From Helicobacteraceae bacterium (lineage in GTDB: Bacteria; Campylobacterota; Campylobacteria; Campylobacterales; SZUA-545), in assembly GCA_011390075.1 (NCBI GenBank), contig JAABTA010000033.1, positions 1 to 7,811 on the forward strand: DNA of 7,811 nt, given 5' to 3'. The notes beneath the pieces were generated by a model. That model did not search any database. It was not told the DNA's origin and worked only from the letters and a program-made list of their open reading frames with translations. Shown here in pieces: positions 5,698 to 7,811 of the stretch. Numbering within the stretch: the stretch's first letter is position 1; each line of letters starts with the position of its first letter. The position numbers and the translations under genes were made by a program.

Positions 5698-7392
5698 TTA
5701 TTGGTCCTTATACTCTAAGATCATATTATAAAGTGTTCCGCCAGCTGGAACCATTGGGAGAACATTTTCATCTCTATCAACAACAACATCTATAAAACAT
5801 GGCATCTTTTTAGCCACAGCATCAGTAAGAGCCTTTTCAAAATCCTCTTTTGTATCCACTCTGTAGCCAATGGCTCCATAAGCTTCGGCAAGTTTTACAA
5901 AATCTGGCTGAGCCTCTAAGTTTGTCTCAGAGAGCCTATCTTCATAAAAGAAAGTTTGCCACTGTCTTACCATGCCAAGGTAGTTGTTGTTTAGAATAAT
6001 ATTTATCACAGGAACTTTCTCAATGACAGCCGTCATCATCTCTTGAGAGTTCATCTGAATAGAGCCATCTCCTGTAAAGTTAAAAACTATTTTGTCTTGC
6101 ATCGCCTTTTGTGCTCCAATAGCTGCTGGAAAACCAAATCCCATAGTTCCTAAACCACCGCTTGTGACAAGCTGTCTTTTATTGACAAAAGGGAAAAACT
6201 GTGCTGTCCACATTTGGTGCTGACCAACATCGGTTACAACAACACACTCCTCTTTATACATCTGCCCCACTTTTTCGATAACCCACTGAGGTTTAATCGT
6301 TGTTTTGCTGTCTTGGTAGCCTAAGGGATGGATTTTGTTGTAATTTTCTAATCTTTTAATCCACTCTTCTATGGAACTAGGCTCATAATCTTTTAGAAGC
6401 GGAGCGAGATCTTCGATAACAGATCGTAGATCTCCAACAATAGGGTAATCCACATCCACAATTTTGCCTATACTTGATGGGTCCACATCCACATGGATAA
6501 TCTCTGCGTTTTTTCCAAATTCAGAGAGTTTGCCAGTGACCCTATCATCAAATCTTGCACCAAGTGCGATAATTAAGTCGGTTTCGCTCATTGCCATATT
6601 CGAGGCATAAGTTCCGTGCATTCCCAGCATTCCTAAGAGACTAGGATCGTCATGGCGCAGGCTCCCTCTGGCCATCAAGGTCTCAACCACTGGAATGTGA
6701 GTTTGCGCCACAAGTTCTCTAAAGCTTGCAACTCCATCACTAGCAAGCAAACCACCGCCAACATAAAAAAGAGGTTTTTCAGCGGATTTAATCGCCTCAA
6801 CAGCTTTTTTGAGCTGTCTAGGATTGCCTTTTATTTTTGGCTTATAAGTAGCCATGTGTACCTCTTTTGGGTAGTTAAACTCTGCAAGTTCAGCGGAGAC
6901 ATCTTTTGGAATGTCAACCAAAACAGGGCCGGGTCTTCCGGTGCTGGCAATATAAAACGCCTCTTTTAAGATTCTAGGAAGCTCGCTAGCTGTACGGACA
7001 AGATAGTTGTGTTTTGTACACGGTCTTGAGATGCCTACAGCGTCAATTTCCTGAAAACCATCAGTACCGATAAGGGAGGTTGGCACCTGCCCGCTAATGA
7101 CAACCATGGGAATAGAGTCTGTATAGGCTGTTGCTAAACCTGTGACAGCATTGGTAAAACCAGGGCCAGAGGTTACAATAGCCACACCAACTTTTCCACT
7201 GGCTCTTGCATAGCCATCAGCAGCGTGAATAGCTGCTTGTTCGTGTCTTGTTAAAATATGTTTAAAGTAGTTTTGTTTATAGATCTCATCATAAATATTC
7301 AGTACAGCACCGCCAGGGTAGCCAAAAATGACATCTACGCTCTCTTGATTTAGTGCTTCTATCACCATTGAAGAACCAGTTAGTTCCATCAT
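5698..7392 (-). CDS. ilvB: Acetohydroxyacid (acetolactate) synthase large catalytic subunit
   Basis: Thiamine diphosphate- and FAD-dependent enzyme that condenses two pyruvates to acetolactate, or pyruvate with 2-oxobutyrate, the first common step of valine, leucine and isoleucine synthesis. The 564 residues are full length. Domain order: N-terminal PYR domain (about 5-170) with catalytic E51 in RHEQAAIHAADGYARA and GFQEID at 112-117; central FAD domain (about 190-330) with GARFDDRVTGK (278-288); C-terminal PP domain (about 370-550) with the diphosphate-magnesium motif from GDGS (441-444) to the asparagines at 468-470. MVRQW (474-478) carries the tryptophan that in E. coli AHAS favours 2-oxobutyrate. 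Two adjacent ATG codons (7392 and 7389) can start it; AGGA is 4 bases before the first and 7 before the second, so the second may be preferred. It leads the tight cluster ilvB-ilvN-lpxD-STAS/CheX-permease. Other names used for the same role are ilvI and ilvG. Confidence 0.97.
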   Translation of the reverse strand: MMELTGSSMVIEALNQESVDVIFGYPGGAVLNIYDEIYKQNYFKHILTRHEQAAIHAADGYARASGKVGVAIVTSGPGFTNAVTGLATAYTDSIPMVVISGQVPTSLIGTDGFQEIDAVGISRPCTKHNYLVRTASELPRILKEAFYIASTGRPGPVLVDIPKDVSAELAEFNYPKEVHMATYKPKIKGNPRQLKKAVEAIKSAEKPLFYVGGGLLASDGVASFRELVAQTHIPVVETLMARGSLRHDDPSLLGMLGMHGTYASNMAMSETDLIIALGARFDDRVTGKLSEFGKNAEIIHVDVDPSSIGKIVDVDYPIVGDLRSVIEDLAPLLKDYEPSSIEEWIKRLENYNKIHPLGYQDSKTTIKPQWVIEKVGQMYKEECVVVTDVGQHQMWTAQFFPFVNKRQLVTSGGLGTMGFGFPAAIGAQKAMQDKIVFNFTGDGSIQMNSQEMMTAVIEKVPVINIILNNNYLGMVRQWQTFFYEDRLSETNLEAQPDFVKLAEAYGAIGYRVDTKEDFEKALTDAVAKKMPCFIDVVVDRDENVLPMVPAGGTLYNMILEYKDQ

Positions 7393-7448
7393 CGCATCCT
7401 ATTCTCTTTTTTTGTTCAATATTTTACTTACATAATGGTTACATTATA
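7393..7448 (-). promoter_or_regulatory. Promoter and leader region of the ilvB operon
   Basis: The 56 bases between the phosphatase gene and ilvB. On the minus strand, TATAAT occupies 7448-7443, directly after the TAG stop of the upstream gene, and fits a sigma-70 -10 box; I see no good -35 box, which is usual for Campylobacterota. Transcription would begin near 7436, giving a leader of only about 40 bases that is A-rich (seven A's near 7407-7413) and ends in AGGA for ilvB. That is too short for a leader-peptide attenuator, and no stable hairpin is evident. A second, weaker candidate box is TAAAAT further downstream. Confidence 0.55.
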
Positions 7449-7811
7449 CTAAAGAACCCCTTGTAGTTTTCCATAAATAATGCCCTCTCGCAAACTGTTA
7501 TCAAAAACGAAACAGCTCTTTGTCTTGAGTTGTTTTAAAAGCATAATAAAAATTGTAATGCCCGTGTATATAAGATCTTCTCGCCCAACGCCTACAAGTT
7601 GTTGCAACTGCTCTTTAGATCTATTGGCAAATCTCTTTTCTAGCGCTTGTATCTCTGAGATTGTAAGGGTTGTGCCAGAGACAATATTTTTGTCATAACT
7701 TGTGTAGTCTAATCCATTCTTTAAAGCAGCTAGGGTAGTAGGTGTTCCTGCTGTTGCTGCCACTTTATAATGGGTATCTTTTATATCATGCAATACTACA
7801 TCAATCTGTTT
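7449..7811 (-). CDS. Ppx/GppA-family phosphatase, C-terminal part (5'-truncated by window edge)
   Basis: The frame is open to the window edge (120 residues present) and ends at TAG (7451-7449). The family hydrolyses inorganic polyphosphate or the 5'-phosphate of pppGpp in the cytoplasm and has an actin-like ATPase fold. The recognisable landmarks are ATAGTPTTLAAL, the second glycine-rich phosphate loop of that fold, and the closing LREGIIYGKL, equivalent to the usual REG-(I/L)-LY end of the catalytic domain. Because the protein stops about ten residues after that motif, it is the short single-domain form (about 300 residues) without the C-terminal HD-like domain of longer Ppx/GppA proteins. 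Which substrate it uses cannot be told. A TTG at 7793 falls in frame but is internal. It runs in the same direction as ilvB but is separated from it by a promoter-like gap. Confidence 0.82.
   Translation of the reverse strand, partial: KQIDVVLHDIKDTHYKVAATAGTPTTLAALKNGLDYTSYDKNIVSGTTLTISEIQALEKRFANRSKEQLQQLVGVGREDLIYTGITIFIMLLKQLKTKSCFVFDNSLREGIIYGKLQGVL

Noticed and set aside
5489..5731. 80-codon open frame on the plus strand spanning the ilvB-ilvN junction
   Set aside because: Opposes two clearly real genes and has no motif of its own.
6652..6969. 105-codon open frame on the plus strand
   Set aside because: Antisense shadow of ilvB codons with no recognisable protein features.
7393..7448. 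Leader-peptide attenuator for ilvB
   Set aside because: The leader after the TATAAT box is only about 40 bases; the only tiny frames (ATG-TAA, ATG-CGA-TGA) hold no branched-chain codons and there is no terminator hairpin.

Overview
The window reads as chromosomal DNA of a Campylobacterota (epsilonproteobacterial) organism, possibly a free-living sulfur-metabolising member. This rests on the protein sequences as I recognise them, a moderately AT-rich base composition, almost gapless gene packing, and the order ilvB-ilvN-lpxD, which I recall from Campylobacter jejuni. Genus-level placement is inference. There are no RNA genes, insertion sequences or CRISPR arrays, and no gene-free stretch longer than about 60 bases.

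Left part (1-1922, plus strand): the 3' two-thirds of cysK (cysteine synthase), overlapping by one base (TAATG) the start of a complete O-acetylhomoserine sulfhydrylase gene (metY type). The two enzymes use sulfide directly to make cysteine and homocysteine, so this is a sulfide-assimilation pair.

Middle and right part (1917-7392, minus strand): five tightly packed genes that look like one operon, in transcription order ilvB, ilvN (acetohydroxyacid synthase large and regulatory subunits), lpxD (lipid A acyltransferase), a 483-residue protein with a STAS domain and a C-terminal CheX-like phosphatase domain, and an AEC-family permease. Junctions are 2 bases, a 4-base ATGA overlap, 0 bases and 0 bases. 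The permease gene converges on metY and overlaps its end by 6 bases. A perfect 11-bp inverted repeat lies there, just inside the permease coding region.

Right edge (7449-7811, minus strand): the C-terminal part of a Ppx/GppA-family phosphatase gene, separated from ilvB by 56 bases that hold a clear TATAAT box.

Most of the window is ordinary housekeeping metabolism. The points worth a second look are the STAS-CheX protein with a partial receiver-like segment, the permease gene without a normal start codon for its first membrane helix, and the competing inverted repeats at the convergent junction.
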